64,000 bases of DNA, from contig CAJNCA010000005.1 of NCBI GenBank assembly GCA_905221145.1, forward strand, positions 73,917 to 137,916, read 5' to 3'. This DNA is from a bacterium. Lineage in GTDB: Bacteria > Bacillota > Bacilli > Lactobacillales > Streptococcaceae. The position numbers were made by a program, and so were the translations under genes. This document shows, one piece after another, positions 8,273 through 16,787 of the stretch (within the stretch, counting starts at the first letter, position 1; the number at the start of each line of letters is the position of its first letter). Below the pieces are notes generated by a model. The model had not been told where the DNA came from, did not search any database, and saw only the letters and a list, made by a program, of their open reading frames with translations.

Positions 8273-9517
8273 TTAGTTGCTTGCTCCAGATGTAGCGTCT
8301 GCGTCACCACCGTGGCCTCCAGCATCACCTGCATCAGAAGCTCCAGATGTAGCATCTGCGCCGCCATGACCATGTCCGCCAGCAGATGCTGCAGTATTTC
8401 CACCAACTAGACGTTGACCAGTTGTTTCCAAGTACCAATCAAGCCATGGTTGGAAATTAAAAATAATTTCATTAATTCCAGCATATGAGCCATCTGGGTA
8501 GTACATTGCCTTGTAGTTGTGTGTATTAATAACACCTTCTGGTGTTCCTGGTACAATTGTACGGACATATTCTTGATCTCCGTTACGGAGTACACCGACC
8601 ACCCATTCAACGTTTTTCATTCTTGCAGGTGGTAGAGAAGCATGTACTGTTCCTAGTCGGCTACCTGCTTGAACGCGCACACGTTTACCATACATTGTAT
8701 TTGGATCTTGGTGGGCGTTATTATAGTATAAGAATTGGTTATTATCATCAGCATATGTCAACTCAAATGGCATTGCTTTCAAGAACATATCAATTTGGTT
8801 AACTGTCAAGATACCGTGGTCTAATTTAACGTAAGTATCTCCAGAAACAGCTCCTACAAGTTCAGCTGCTTTTTCTACCCATTCAGGATCATCAGGATCA
8901 ACTCCTTGAATGGTAGTTGCAATTGGATTTGTACAATATAAATCTTCTGGTGCGATTGGTTTTGGTTTTTTCAATTTTGAAACGACTCCCACATATTTTA
9001 CAAAGTTGTCTAAACATGTTTCAAGGAAATTAATAGTTCCTTCATTTGTGATATTTCCATTAACATCAAAGGCTTCTTTAGCTTTACCGAGAAGGAATTC
9101 ATTTCCTGGAAGAGTATAGGCATTGACACCTGGCGCGTCAAGAATCTTACGAAGGTGAACTTGGGCACGAGAAGTACCTTGGTCGTAGTAAGATGCTCCC
9201 ACAATCATGACTGGTTTGTTTTCAAATGGATGAACTTCGTATGACAGCCATTCAAGAACAGATTTTAGAGAAGCTGAGATTGTATGGTTGTGCTCAGGAG
9301 TAGCGATAATAACACCATCAGCACGAGTAATTTTGTTATATAAATAACGTAATTGGAAACTTTCGTCCCATTTTTCGTCTTGGTTAAACATTGGAACTTC
9401 GTCAATTTCAAGAACTTCTAATTCAAATTTGAGTTTGAAGTGACGACGGATAAATTCCAAGAGTTTACGGTTATATGATTGATCGTAGTTTGATCCTACA
9501 AGTCCAACAAATTTCAT
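8273..9517 (-). CDS. NAD(P)H-dependent FMN reductase-PAS fusion with Gly/His tail and putative flavinylation motifs
   Basis: A 414-aa soluble redox protein. Residues 1 to about 190 are a flavodoxin-like NADPH-dependent FMN reductase domain, with GSNYDQSYNRK near 9 for flavin phosphate, ATPEHNHTISASLKS near 72, and YYDQGTSRAQ near 109. Residues about 225-365 resemble the PAS domain found in DUF438 proteins (GKRVR, then DGSYAGINEI near 345). The last 40 residues are a low-complexity Gly/His/Ala/Asp tail containing DATSGAS twice (388-394 and 407-413). That fits the ApbE target pattern D-x-x-S/T-G-A-T/S, in which FMN is joined to the final Thr/Ser. It lies 18 bp downstream of a second FMN reductase and in the same operon as apbE, so covalent flavinylation of the tail is a reasonable inference, not shown. 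Confidence 0.85.
   Translation of the reverse strand: MKFVGLVGSNYDQSYNRKLLEFIRRHFKLKFELEVLEIDEVPMFNQDEKWDESFQLRYLYNKITRADGVIIATPEHNHTISASLKSVLEWLSYEVHPFENKPVMIVGASYYDQGTSRAQVHLRKILDAPGVNAYTLPGNEFLLGKAKEAFDVNGNITNEGTINFLETCLDNFVKYVGVVSKLKKPKPIAPEDLYCTNPIATTIQGVDPDDPEWVEKAAELVGAVSGDTYVKLDHGILTVNQIDMFLKAMPFELTYADDNNQFLYYNNAHQDPNTMYGKRVRVQAGSRLGTVHASLPPARMKNVEWVVGVLRNGDQEYVRTIVPGTPEGVINTHNYKAMYYPDGSYAGINEIIFNFQPWLDWYLETTGQRLVGGNTAASAGGHGHGGADATSGASDAGDAGGHGGDADATSGASN
8283..8360. repeat. duplicated coding segment for the tail motif
   Basis: A 22-bp stretch GCTCCAGATGTAGC-G/A-TCTGCG appears at 8283-8304 (first base a T-to-C variant context) and 8339-8360, about 57 bp apart. It encodes the two DADATSGAS/GADATSGAS motifs, so the second site probably arose by internal duplication. 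Confidence 0.7.
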
Positions 9518-9535
9518 TCTTTTTGGTCTCCTATC

Positions 9536-10141
9536 TTACAAATTTTCCCAGTCAAAGTCTTCAGCATCTTTGCGAAGTAGTGCTTGTGCATTGCGCAATT
9601 TTTCTGTAATTTTTACAAAGATACGGAAGTCATCAAAAGTGGCATCCAGTTTTTTAATAACATCAAGGTCAACCAAGTCGCCACTTGGGTTAAAGGCTTG
9701 AAGAGAGTGTGAAAGCAAGAATTCATCAGGAAGGACACTTGCTTTGATTTCTGGTGCATTTAAGATTTGACGAAGCTGCAATTGAGCGCGTGATGAACCA
9801 AGTGTACCGTAAGAAGCACCTGTAATCATGATTGGTTTGTTCAAAAGTGGGTAAATACCATATGACAACCAAGCAAGAGCGCTCATTAAAACAGCTGGGA
9901 TAGAGTGGTCATACTCAGGAGTCCCGATAATAACGCCATCTGCCTCTTCGATTTTAGCAGCAATTTCCAGAATTTCAGCAGGTACTTGCTTGTCAGCTGG
10001 TTTGTTGAAGACAGGAATGTCCTTGATTTCAACAAGTTCAATTTCAGCTTTGTCAGCAAAGTGTTTTTGCATGTATTGAAGCAATTGACGGTTTGTAGAA
10101 CGTTTTGAATTTGTTCCAACAATAGCAATAAGTTTTAACAT
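9536..10141 (-). CDS. NAD(P)H-dependent FMN reductase
   Basis: A 201-aa flavodoxin-fold reductase of the NADPH-dependent FMN reductase family, expected to pass electrons from NAD(P)H to a flavin. The phosphate-binding loop GTNSKRSTNRQ is at residues 9-19; GTPEYDHSIPAVL near 74 and YGTLGSSRAQLQLRQ near 109 complete the flavin site. It is a paralogue of the N-terminal domain of the next gene but ends without PAS domain or tail. The ATG follows AAAGGAAA. Middle gene of the apbE operon, 59 bp after apbE and 18 bp before the PAS fusion. Confidence 0.9.
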   Translation of the reverse strand: MLKLIAIVGTNSKRSTNRQLLQYMQKHFADKAEIELVEIKDIPVFNKPADKQVPAEILEIAAKIEEADGVIIGTPEYDHSIPAVLMSALAWLSYGIYPLLNKPIMITGASYGTLGSSRAQLQLRQILNAPEIKASVLPDEFLLSHSLQAFNPSGDLVDLDVIKKLDATFDDFRIFVKITEKLRNAQALLRKDAEDFDWENL

Positions 10142-10200
10142 GAGATTTCCTTTCTCTTTTTACATAATACAATTTTAAAACTCCATTGAAACATTTGTTT

Positions 10201-11124
10201 CTACAGAGTAGGAATTCCTGAAGAACAGCTTAGGTGACCTTCCTTATCGATGAGGATGGCTTCGATGCCCTCCAAACTTTCGACTTGCCAGAGGATAGAA
10301 GCAGGTCTTTCTCCAAAGAGTCGAGTTGTCCAGATTTCGCCATCGACTGACTTATCAGAGATAATTGTGAGACTAGCAAGTTCCGTTTCAACAGGATAGC
10401 CTGTTTGGCTGTCAAAAATGTGATGGTAATCTTTTCCATCGACTGTCAGGTGACGTTCATAAATGCCTGAAGTCACGACAGATTGATTGACAACAGGGAT
10501 GGTCATTAAGTGATTGCCCCTCGGATTGGCTGGGTCTTGAATCCCGATTTGCCAAGGTTGATTATCTCTTGCTTGATTTTTTCCAATGGTCAGGATATTT
10601 CCTCCTAGATTGATCAAGGCAGAAGTCACTCCCTCTTCTCTCAGAAATTGGGCAACCTTATCCGCACTATAACCCTTGGCTAAACAACCTAGGTCTATCT
10701 TCATTCCTTTCTGTTTTAGAAACACAGTAGAGGTGGAAGAATCTAACTCGATATAATGAGGATTGATTAAAGGGAGAACCTCTTCAATTTCCTGAGGTTG
10801 GGCAACTTTGGCATCTGAAAAACCGATACGCCAGGTTTGAATCAAGGGACCAATACTGATGTTGAGATGACTAGAGGGCGCTAGGCTATGCTCTAAACCA
10901 AGTGAAATCAGTTCAAACAGGTCTGGATGAACCTTAACTGAAGTTATTCCAGCTTGATGATTGATTTCCATCAACTCAGATTCTTGACTATTGGCATTGA
11001 AGCGGTATTCGAGCTCTCTGAGTAAATCAAAGGATTTTTGGAGCAAGCTATCTGCTCGCTCATCCACTAATGAAATAGTGATAGTGGTTCCCATTAGGCG
11101 TTCAGAATGTGAACTAAGAGGCAA
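10201..11124 (-). CDS. apbE: FAD:protein FMN transferase
   Basis: ApbE enzymes move FMN from FAD onto a Thr/Ser of target proteins by a phosphoester bond, using Mg2+. The 307 aa have MGTTITISL near residue 11, the flavin site DLGCLAKGYSADKVA near 150-164, INLGGNILTIG near 176, and HIFDSQTGYPVE near 230, all typical. No signal peptide or lipobox is present, so this copy acts in the cytoplasm, unlike secreted lipoprotein ApbEs. The TTG start lies 8 nt after AAGGAG; Met11 is an alternative. First gene of a three-gene operon with two FMN reductases, one bearing possible target motifs. Confidence 0.92.
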   Translation of the reverse strand: MPLSSHSERLMGTTITISLVDERADSLLQKSFDLLRELEYRFNANSQESELMEINHQAGITSVKVHPDLFELISLGLEHSLAPSSHLNISIGPLIQTWRIGFSDAKVAQPQEIEEVLPLINPHYIELDSSTSTVFLKQKGMKIDLGCLAKGYSADKVAQFLREEGVTSALINLGGNILTIGKNQARDNQPWQIGIQDPANPRGNHLMTIPVVNQSVVTSGIYERHLTVDGKDYHHIFDSQTGYPVETELASLTIISDKSVDGEIWTTRLFGERPASILWQVESLEGIEAILIDKEGHLSCSSGIPTL

Positions 11125-11213
11125 GCTACCAACTCCTTTCTCTTATGAAAAGAAGGTTGAAATATAGTAAATTTATGAAAAATGAACCCCTTACATTTTC
11201 TTTCCATGATACT

Positions 11214-11242
11214 AGCATACCATAAAGTCAGCGTTTTCACAA
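11214..11242 (-). promoter_or_regulatory. apbE operon promoter with overlapping cre-like site
   Basis: On the minus strand TTGTGA (11242-11237) and an extended -10 TGG-TATGCT (-10 at 11219-11214) have 17-bp spacing. The cre-like sequence GTGAAAACGCTGACT at 11240-11226 (minus) matches the CcpA consensus WTGNAANCGNWNNCW except at its first base, and overlaps the -35. This is the main content of the 306-bp apbE-nox gap together with the nox promoter. Confidence 0.5.
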
Positions 11243-11364
11243 ATAAAATTTGTAAAGTTGTCAAGAAATATGCTCAGGAAATGAAGAAAAATTGCAAGAA
11301 TCCGTGTTAAGATACAGAGTATTTACAATTTTTTACAAAAAAATAGGAAAAATTAGCCAAACTC

Positions 11365-11393
11365 TTGTAAACGCTAACAGTAAATGTTATACT
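11365..11393 (+). promoter_or_regulatory. nox: nox promoter with a perfect cre site over the -35
   Basis: TTGTAA (11365-11370) and TATACT (11388-11393) are 17 bp apart. TTGTAAACGCTAACA (11365-11379) matches the CcpA operator consensus WTGNAANCGNWNNCW at every position and covers the -35, so sugar-dependent repression by CcpA is predicted. Confidence 0.72.
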
Positions 11394-11430
11394 AGTAGGG
11401 TAAATTTAGAATGAAGGTAGGAATTTTTCT

Positions 11431-12810
11431 ATGAGTAAAATCGTTGTAGTCGGTGCTAACCACGCTGGTACAGCATGTATTAATACGATGTTGGATAATT
11501 TTGGCAATGAGAACGAAATTGTTGTATTCGACCAAAACTCTAACATCTCTTTCCTAGGATGTGGAATGGCCCTTTGGATTGGTGAACAAATTGACGGTGC
11601 TGAAGGCTTGTTCTATTCTGATAAAGAAAAATTGGAAGCTAAAGGCGCTAAGGTTTACATGAACTCGCCAGTTCTTTCAATCGACTATGATAACAAAGTA
11701 GTTACAGCAGAAGTTGAAGGAAAAGAGCACAAAGAATCATACGAAAAATTGATTTTCGCTACAGGTTCTACACCAATCTTGCCACCAATCGAAGGTGTTG
11801 AAATTGTTAAAGGGAACCGCGAATTTAAAGCAACTCTTGAAAATGTACAATTCGTTAAATTGTATCAAAACGCTGAAGAAGTGATTCATAAATTGGCTGA
11901 TAAGAGCCAACACCTTGACCGTATCGCTGTAGTTGGTGGTGGTTATATCGGTGTTGAACTTGCTGAAGCCTTTGAACGTCTTGGAAAAGAAGTTATCCTT
12001 GTTGATATCGTTGATACTGTCTTGAACGGTTACTATGACAAAGACTTCACACAAATGATGGCGAAGAACTTGGAAGACCACAACATCCGCTTGGCGCTTG
12101 GTCAAACTGTTAAAGCAATTGAGGGTGACGGTAAAGTTGAACGCTTGATTACTGATAAAGAAACTTTCGATGTGGATATGGTTATCCTTGCAGTTGGTTT
12201 CCGTCCAAATACTACTCTAGCTGATGGTAAGATTGAACTCTTCCGTAACGGTGCCTTCCTTGTAGATAAGAAACAAGAAACATCTATCCCAGGCGTTTAC
12301 GCAGTAGGTGACTGTGCGACTGTTTATGACAACGCTCGTAAAGATACAAGCTACATCGCTCTTGCTTCAAATGCTGTTCGTACTGGTATCGTTGGTGCAT
12401 ATAACGCTTGTGGACATGAATTGGAAGGAATCGGTGTTCAAGGTTCAAATGGTATCTCAATCTACGGTCTTCACATGGTTTCAACTGGTTTGACTCTTGA
12501 AAAAGCGAAAGCTGCTGGTTACAATGCAACTGAAACAGGCTTTAACGATCTTCAAAAACCAGAATTCATGAAACATGATAACCATGAAGTAGCCATCAAG
12601 ATTGTCTTTGACAAAGATAGCCGTGAAATTCTTGGTGCACAAATGGTTTCACACGATTCTGCAATCAGCATGGGGATCCACATGTTCTCACTTGCTATCC
12701 AAGAGCATGTGACAATTGATAAATTGGCATTGACAGACCTATTCTTCTTGCCACACTTCAACAAACCATACAACTATATCACAATGGCTGCCCTTACAGC
12801 TGAAAAATAA
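11431..12810 (+). CDS. nox: NADH oxidase (water-forming)
   Basis: Flavoprotein that reduces O2 to water with NADH, regenerating NAD+ and removing oxygen in fermenting streptococci. The 459 aa have an FAD-binding [13 protein letters not shown] at the N-terminus, the single redox-active Cys44 in [12 protein letters not shown] (cysteine-sulfenic acid cycle), an NAD-binding [16 protein letters not shown] near 167, and [10 protein letters not shown] near 290, followed by the dimerisation domain. The ATG follows AAGGTAGG. Divergent from the apbE/FMN reductase operon, so two flavin-redox units share a control region. Confidence 0.96.
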   Translation: MSKIVVVGANHAGTACINTMLDNFGNENEIVVFDQNSNISFLGCGMALWIGEQIDGAEGLFYSDKEKLEAKGAKVYMNSPVLSIDYDNKVVTAEVEGKEHKESYEKLIFATGSTPILPPIEGVEIVKGNREFKATLENVQFVKLYQNAEEVIHKLADKSQHLDRIAVVGGGYIGVELAEAFERLGKEVILVDIVDTVLNGYYDKDFTQMMAKNLEDHNIRLALGQTVKAIEGDGKVERLITDKETFDVDMVILAVGFRPNTTLADGKIELFRNGAFLVDKKQETSIPGVYAVGDCATVYDNARKDTSYIALASNAVRTGIVGAYNACGHELEGIGVQGSNGISIYGLHMVSTGLTLEKAKAAGYNATETGFNDLQKPEFMKHDNHEVAIKIVFDKDSREILGAQMVSHDSAISMGIHMFSLAIQEHVTIDKLALTDLFFLPHFNKPYNYITMAALTAEK

Positions 12811-12819
12811 TATTGGAGG

Positions 12820-12857
12820 AACTATCTGGCCTTAAGTTAAGGTCAGATAGTTTTTTA
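12820..12857 (+). terminator. nox terminator
   Basis: AACTATCTGGCCTTAA pairs with TTAAGGTCAGATAGTT, followed by TTTTT. Confidence 0.85.
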
Positions 12858-12860
12858 GTT

Positions 12861-12964
12861 ATACTCTTCGAAAATCTCTTCAAACCACGTCAGCTTCGCC
12901 TTACCGTACTCAAGTACAGCCTGCGGCTAGCTTCCTAGTTTGCTCTTTGATTTTCATTGAGTAT
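12861..12964 (+). repeat. BOX element, boxA-boxC (no boxB)
   Basis: Starts ATACTCTTCGAAAATC and ends TTTCATTGAGTAT, the hallmark termini of the BOX repeat of S. pneumoniae and relatives. The middle holds a CAGCCTGCGGCTAG hairpin but no 45-bp boxB. It lies between the nox terminator and the pdxS promoter region. Confidence 0.93.
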
Positions 12965-13066
12965 CAATCTGTCCCCAAACAATTATCCTTTTTTTATCTT
13001 GTGATTCCTCCAAATCTGACTTAAAATGAAATGGTAGCTACCAATACAAATGATGAGGAAAAAGAA

Positions 13067-13942
13067 ATGACTGAAAATCGTTATGAACTAAATAAAAACT
13101 TGGCACAGATGCTCAAAGGTGGGGTTATCATGGATGTTCAGAATCCAGAACAGGCCCGTATTGCAGAGGCAGCTGGTGCGGCCGCTGTGATGGCCTTGGA
13201 ACGAATTCCGGCTGATATTCGTGCGGCTGGTGGGGTTTCCCGTATGAGTGATCCAAAGATGATTAAGGAAATCCAAGAAGCGGTTAGCATTCCAGTAATG
13301 GCCAAGGTCAGAATCGGGCACTTTGTTGAGGCTCAGATTTTAGAGGCTATTGAAATTGACTATATCGATGAGAGTGAAGTTTTATCTCCAGCTGACGACC
13401 GTTTCCATGTGGATAAGAAAGAATTCCAAGTTCCTTTTGTCTGTGGGGCTAAGGATTTGGGTGAAGCCTTGCGTCGTATCGCTGAAGGTGCTTCTATGAT
13501 TCGTACCAAAGGAGAACCGGGTACAGGAGATATTGTCCAAGCTGTTCGCCATATGCGTATGATGAATCAGGAAATTCGCCGCATTCAAAACCTACGTGAG
13601 GACGAGCTCTATGTTGCTGCTAAGGAATTGCAAGTTCCTGTAGAATTGGTTCAATATGTTCACGAGCATGGAAAATTACCAGTTGTAAATTTCGCTGCTG
13701 GAGGCGTTGCAACGCCAGCAGATGCTGCGCTGATGATGCAATTAGGGGCAGAAGGTGTCTTTGTCGGTTCAGGTATTTTCAAGTCAGGAGATCCTGTTAA
13801 ACGAGCGAGTGCTATTGTTAAAGCGGTAACTAATTTCCGAAATCCTCAAATCTTGGCTCAAATCTCTGAAGATTTAGGAGAAGCCATGGTTGGTATCAAT
13901 GAAAATGAGATCCAAATCCTCATGGCTGAGCGAGGAAAATAG
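13067..13942 (+). CDS. pdxS: pyridoxal 5'-phosphate synthase, PdxS subunit
   Basis: Synthase half of the DXP-independent vitamin B6 pathway: joins ribose 5-phosphate, glyceraldehyde 3-phosphate and ammonia into PLP inside a PdxS12-PdxT12 complex. The TIM barrel shows [17 protein letters not shown] near 19-35, VMAKVRIGH with the imine-forming lysine near 81, and [17 protein letters not shown] near 213. An upstream in-frame ATG at 13031 would add 12 residues; the start at 13067 follows GAGGAAAAAG and gives the family length of 291 aa. pdxT begins at the very next base after its stop. Confidence 0.97.
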   Translation: MTENRYELNKNLAQMLKGGVIMDVQNPEQARIAEAAGAAAVMALERIPADIRAAGGVSRMSDPKMIKEIQEAVSIPVMAKVRIGHFVEAQILEAIEIDYIDESEVLSPADDRFHVDKKEFQVPFVCGAKDLGEALRRIAEGASMIRTKGEPGTGDIVQAVRHMRMMNQEIRRIQNLREDELYVAAKELQVPVELVQYVHEHGKLPVVNFAAGGVATPADAALMMQLGAEGVFVGSGIFKSGDPVKRASAIVKAVTNFRNPQILAQISEDLGEAMVGINENEIQILMAERGK

Positions 13943-14524
13943 ATGAAAATTGGAATATTGGCCTTGCAAGGTGCCTTTGCAGAACATGCAAAAGTACTAG
14001 ATAAATTAGGTGTCACTAGTGTTGAAATCAGAAATCTAGAGGATTTTCAGCAACATCAGAGTGACTTGGCGGGTTTGATTTTGCCTGGTGGTGAGTCTAC
14101 AACCATGGGCAAGCTCTTACGAGACCAGGACATGCTGATCCCCATTCGAGAAGCCATTCTATCTGGTTTACCAGCCTTTGGAACCTGTGCAGGCTTAATT
14201 TTGCTGGCTAAGGAAATCACTTCTCAGGAAGAAAGTCATCTAGGAACTATGGATATGGTTGTCGAGCGCAATGCCTATGGGCGCCAATTAGGAAGTTTCT
14301 ACATGGAAGCAGAATGTAAGGGAGTCGGTCAGATTCCAATGACCTTTATCCGTGGTCCAATTATCAGCAGTGTTGGAGAGGGTGTAGAAATTCTAGCAAC
14401 AGTGAACGATCAAATTGTTGCAGCCCAAGAAAAAAATATGCTGGTAACTTCTTTTCATCCAGAATTGACTGATGATGTTCGCTTGCACCAGTACTTTATC
14501 AATATGTGTAAACAAAAAAGTTGA
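13943..14524 (+). CDS. pdxT: pyridoxal 5'-phosphate synthase, PdxT glutaminase subunit
   Basis: Class I glutamine amidotransferase that feeds ammonia to PdxS. The 193 aa contain the oxyanion segment [13 protein letters not shown] near 46 and the catalytic triad: nucleophile Cys82 in [11 protein letters not shown], with His172 and Glu174 in SFHPELT. It starts immediately after the pdxS stop codon, so translation is coupled. Its message ends in a terminator that overlaps the 3' end of the convergent hlyIII gene. Confidence 0.97.
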   Translation: MKIGILALQGAFAEHAKVLDKLGVTSVEIRNLEDFQQHQSDLAGLILPGGESTTMGKLLRDQDMLIPIREAILSGLPAFGTCAGLILLAKEITSQEESHLGTMDMVVERNAYGRQLGSFYMEAECKGVGQIPMTFIRGPIISSVGEGVEILATVNDQIVAAQEKNMLVTSFHPELTDDVRLHQYFINMCKQKS

Positions 14525-14547
14525 GATTGAAATTCTCAACTTTTTTA
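14514..14547. terminator. bidirectional terminator between pdxT and hlyIII
   Basis: AAAAAAGTTGAGA and TCTCAACTTTTTT are perfect arms around a short loop. The left arm lies inside the last codons of pdxT and the right arm reaches the hlyIII stop. Confidence 0.87.
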
Positions 14548-15192
14548 CATGAAATAAACAATGGCAATGTACTGGAGGGCAGATGCTGCTAGGATAAAGA
14601 GATGCCAAATCATGTGGAAATAAGGTTTTTTCTTAGCGTAAAATCCAGCTCCAACTGTATAAGAGAGTCCGCCAGTTACCATAAGACTCCAAAAGATTGG
14701 TGTCGTTTGACTGATAATGGCAGGAATGATAGCTAGAACCAACCAGCCCATAATCAGGTAAAGAGCAAGGCTGAATTTCTCATTAACCTTTTTAGCAAAG
14801 ATTTTATAGAGGATGCCAAAGATGGTCGTTCCCCATTGAATAGCAATAATCAGATAACCAAACCAGTTATTCATCAAAGTCAATACGACTGGCGTATAAG
14901 AGCCTGCGATAGCCACATAAATCATAGAATGGTCGATGATTCGCAAGACGTATTTGTGGGTCGAACCATAGGCCATAGAGTGGTAAATGGTGGATGAGAG
15001 GAACATGAGAAAGAGACTGGTGACGAAAATGGAAACGCCGATAGAGGATAAAAATCCGTGTGCTTCATAACTATAGGTTGATGAAATAGGGAGTAAGATG
15101 AGCATGATGACTGCACCTACGGCATGGGTCACACTATTAGCAATCTCCTCTCCAAAACTAAGTTGTTTACTGAGTTTAAGACTAGTATTCAT
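14545..15192 (-). CDS. hemolysin III (HlyIII/PAQR) family membrane protein
   Basis: Integral membrane protein of 215 aa with about seven transmembrane helices. The family's conserved metal-ligand positions are visible: SVTHAVGAV near 22, STIYHSMAYGS near 69, DHSMIYVAIAGSYTP near 88, and the final HMIWHLFILAAS near 193. Bacterial members are named after a B. cereus hemolytic activity, but are related to PAQR/ceramidase-type hydrolases; the true role in streptococci is unknown. Its start codon overlaps the stop of the DUF1836 gene (TAATG), so the pair is translationally coupled. Confidence 0.92.
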   Translation of the reverse strand: MNTSLKLSKQLSFGEEIANSVTHAVGAVIMLILLPISSTYSYEAHGFLSSIGVSIFVTSLFLMFLSSTIYHSMAYGSTHKYVLRIIDHSMIYVAIAGSYTPVVLTLMNNWFGYLIIAIQWGTTIFGILYKIFAKKVNEKFSLALYLIMGWLVLAIIPAIISQTTPIFWSLMVTGGLSYTVGAGFYAKKKPYFHMIWHLFILAASALQYIAIVYFM

Positions 15193-15641
15193 TAGATTTC
15201 CTCCTCTTCAGTATGATGGATTAAGGCTAGAGTTTGATGATAGAGTTTAACGGTTTGGCAGCTACTTTGGATAATAGGGTTAGCTGGGTCAATTCCTTGG
15301 TTCATATAGTCCACAAAAGCATTGTAGAGTTGCTCTGAACTGGCTTGACTTTGTAGAGTATTAAGTGTCTGGGCTATTTCTTGAATTGAAAAGACAGATT
15401 TGAGGGTTGTGATAGCAATCAAACGGGCAATCTGTTGACGTTGGTATTTTTTTTTGTCAGGCTTTGTCAGGTAACCATGTTTGACATAGTTATTGACCAT
15501 AGATGCTGTTAGGCCCTTATCTTTATCTGGAGATACAGGAGCGCAGACCTGATTGACATAGAGTAAAACCTGATCCAGATAGAGGTCAATATTTGGAATA
15601 TCTGCCCATTTAGGGTAGGAAAAGGTAGTTTTCATTTTCAA
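15192..15641 (-). CDS. DUF1836 family protein, possible MerR-like regulator
   Basis: A 149-aa soluble protein. The N-terminal half (KGLTASMVNNYVKHGYLTKPDKKKYQRQQIARL near 42-74) looks like a winged-helix/MerR-type DNA-binding region, which is characteristic of DUF1836. The C-terminal half is helical. A good AAGGAG lies before the ATG. It is coupled by a one-base overlap to the hemolysin III gene, so it may regulate or accompany that membrane protein. Function is not established. Confidence 0.85.
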   Translation of the reverse strand: MKMKTTFSYPKWADIPNIDLYLDQVLLYVNQVCAPVSPDKDKGLTASMVNNYVKHGYLTKPDKKKYQRQQIARLIAITTLKSVFSIQEIAQTLNTLQSQASSEQLYNAFVDYMNQGIDPANPIIQSSCQTVKLYHQTLALIHHTEEEEI

Positions 15642-15769
15642 CTCCTTTTTATCTAGTTTTAATAACTAGATTATAAAATAACCAAAACAAAAAGTCAAGT
15701 TTTAACTGCTTGTGAAAAGGCTTAAATTATGCTATGATGGGAGAAACTAGTCAGAAATGAGGAGAAAAG

Positions 15770-16264
15770 ATGGAGATTCGTTTAGCTTTTCCAAATGAAG
15801 TAGATGCCATTATGCAGGTAATTGAGGATGCTAAAAAATGTTTAGCAGATGCTGGTAGTGACCAGTGGCAAAAAGGCTATCCAAATGCGGACATTATTAT
15901 CGATGATATTATCTCAGGTCAAGCTTATGTTGCCTTGGAAGAGGGAGAACTGCTAGCCTATGCTGCTGTGACCAAGAGTCCAGAGGCAGCCTATGAAGCC
16001 ATTTATGAGGGAAATTGGCAAACTGGAGAGTCAGAGTATCTAGTCTTTCACCGTATTGCTGTGGCAGCAGATGTGCAGGGACAGGGCGTTGCTCAGACTT
16101 TCTTAGAAGGCTTGATTGAAGGATTTGATTATCTAGATTTTCGTTCTGATACGCATGCTGAAAACAAGGCTATGCAACATATTTTTGAAAAACTCGGTTT
16201 TAAACAGGTCGGTAAGGTGCCAGTAGATGGTGAACGCTTGGCCTATCAAAAATTGAAGAAATAA
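15770..16264 (+). CDS. GNAT family N-acetyltransferase
   Basis: A 164-aa GCN5-related acetyltransferase. Motif A, which binds acetyl-CoA, is seen as FHRIAVAADVQGQGVAQTFLE near 98-118; the C-terminal HAENKAMQHIFEKLGFKQVG (near 126-145) is motif B. The substrate is unknown. Preceded by GAGGAG and a -10-like TATGAT near 15733. Its stop codon overlaps the ATG of ogt (TAATG), so the two are coupled. Confidence 0.9.
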   Translation: MEIRLAFPNEVDAIMQVIEDAKKCLADAGSDQWQKGYPNADIIIDDIISGQAYVALEEGELLAYAAVTKSPEAAYEAIYEGNWQTGESEYLVFHRIAVAADVQGQGVAQTFLEGLIEGFDYLDFRSDTHAENKAMQHIFEKLGFKQVGKVPVDGERLAYQKLKK

Positions 16265-16782
16265 TGCAAAAGAAGTATGCAAAAATGCTCTACTCTTCAC
16301 CAATTGGTATTCTATCACTGGTAGCTGATGATCATTATTTGTATGGAATTTGGGTTCAGGAGCAGAAGCATTTTGAGAGGGGACTAGGGTATGAAATAAT
16401 AGAAGAAGTTGTTAGTCATCCCATTTTAGACCCAGTTATTGCTTGCTTAGATGATTACTTTAAAGGCAAGTCTCAGGATTTATCCAACTTACCCTTGGCT
16501 CCAATCGGGACGGATTTTGAAAAGCAGGTTTGGTCCTACTTACAGGGAATTCCTTATGGTCAGACAGTGACCTATGGACAAATAGCACAAGACCTGCAAG
16601 TGGCTTCTGCTCAAGCAATTGGCGGAGCAGTAGGACGCAATCCTTGGTCCATCCTTGTACCTTGTCATCGTGTGCTTGGAGCAGGTAAGCGTCTGACAGG
16701 TTATGCCGCAGGAGTGGGAAAGAAAGTCTGGCTCTTGGAACATGAAGGCGCAGATTTTCAAGATATAAATAATAGAAAGTGA
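16264..16782 (+). CDS. ogt: methylated-DNA-protein-cysteine S-methyltransferase
   Basis: Suicide DNA repair protein that takes the methyl group from O6-methylguanine onto its own cysteine. The 172 aa have a small N-terminal domain and the catalytic C-terminal domain with IPYGQTVTYGQIA near 97, the helix-turn-helix arginine in GGAVGRNPW near 120, and the acceptor Cys134 in LVPCHRVLGAG. Middle gene of a GNAT-ogt-arsC-like cluster. Confidence 0.95.
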   Translation: MQKKYAKMLYSSPIGILSLVADDHYLYGIWVQEQKHFERGLGYEIIEEVVSHPILDPVIACLDDYFKGKSQDLSNLPLAPIGTDFEKQVWSYLQGIPYGQTVTYGQIAQDLQVASAQAIGGAVGRNPWSILVPCHRVLGAGKRLTGYAAGVGKKVWLLEHEGADFQDINNRK

Positions 16783-16787
16783 AACAC

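Noticed and set aside
13031..13066. Extended N-terminus for PdxS
   Set aside because: Adds 12 unconserved residues; the downstream ATG has a good ribosome site and gives the family length.
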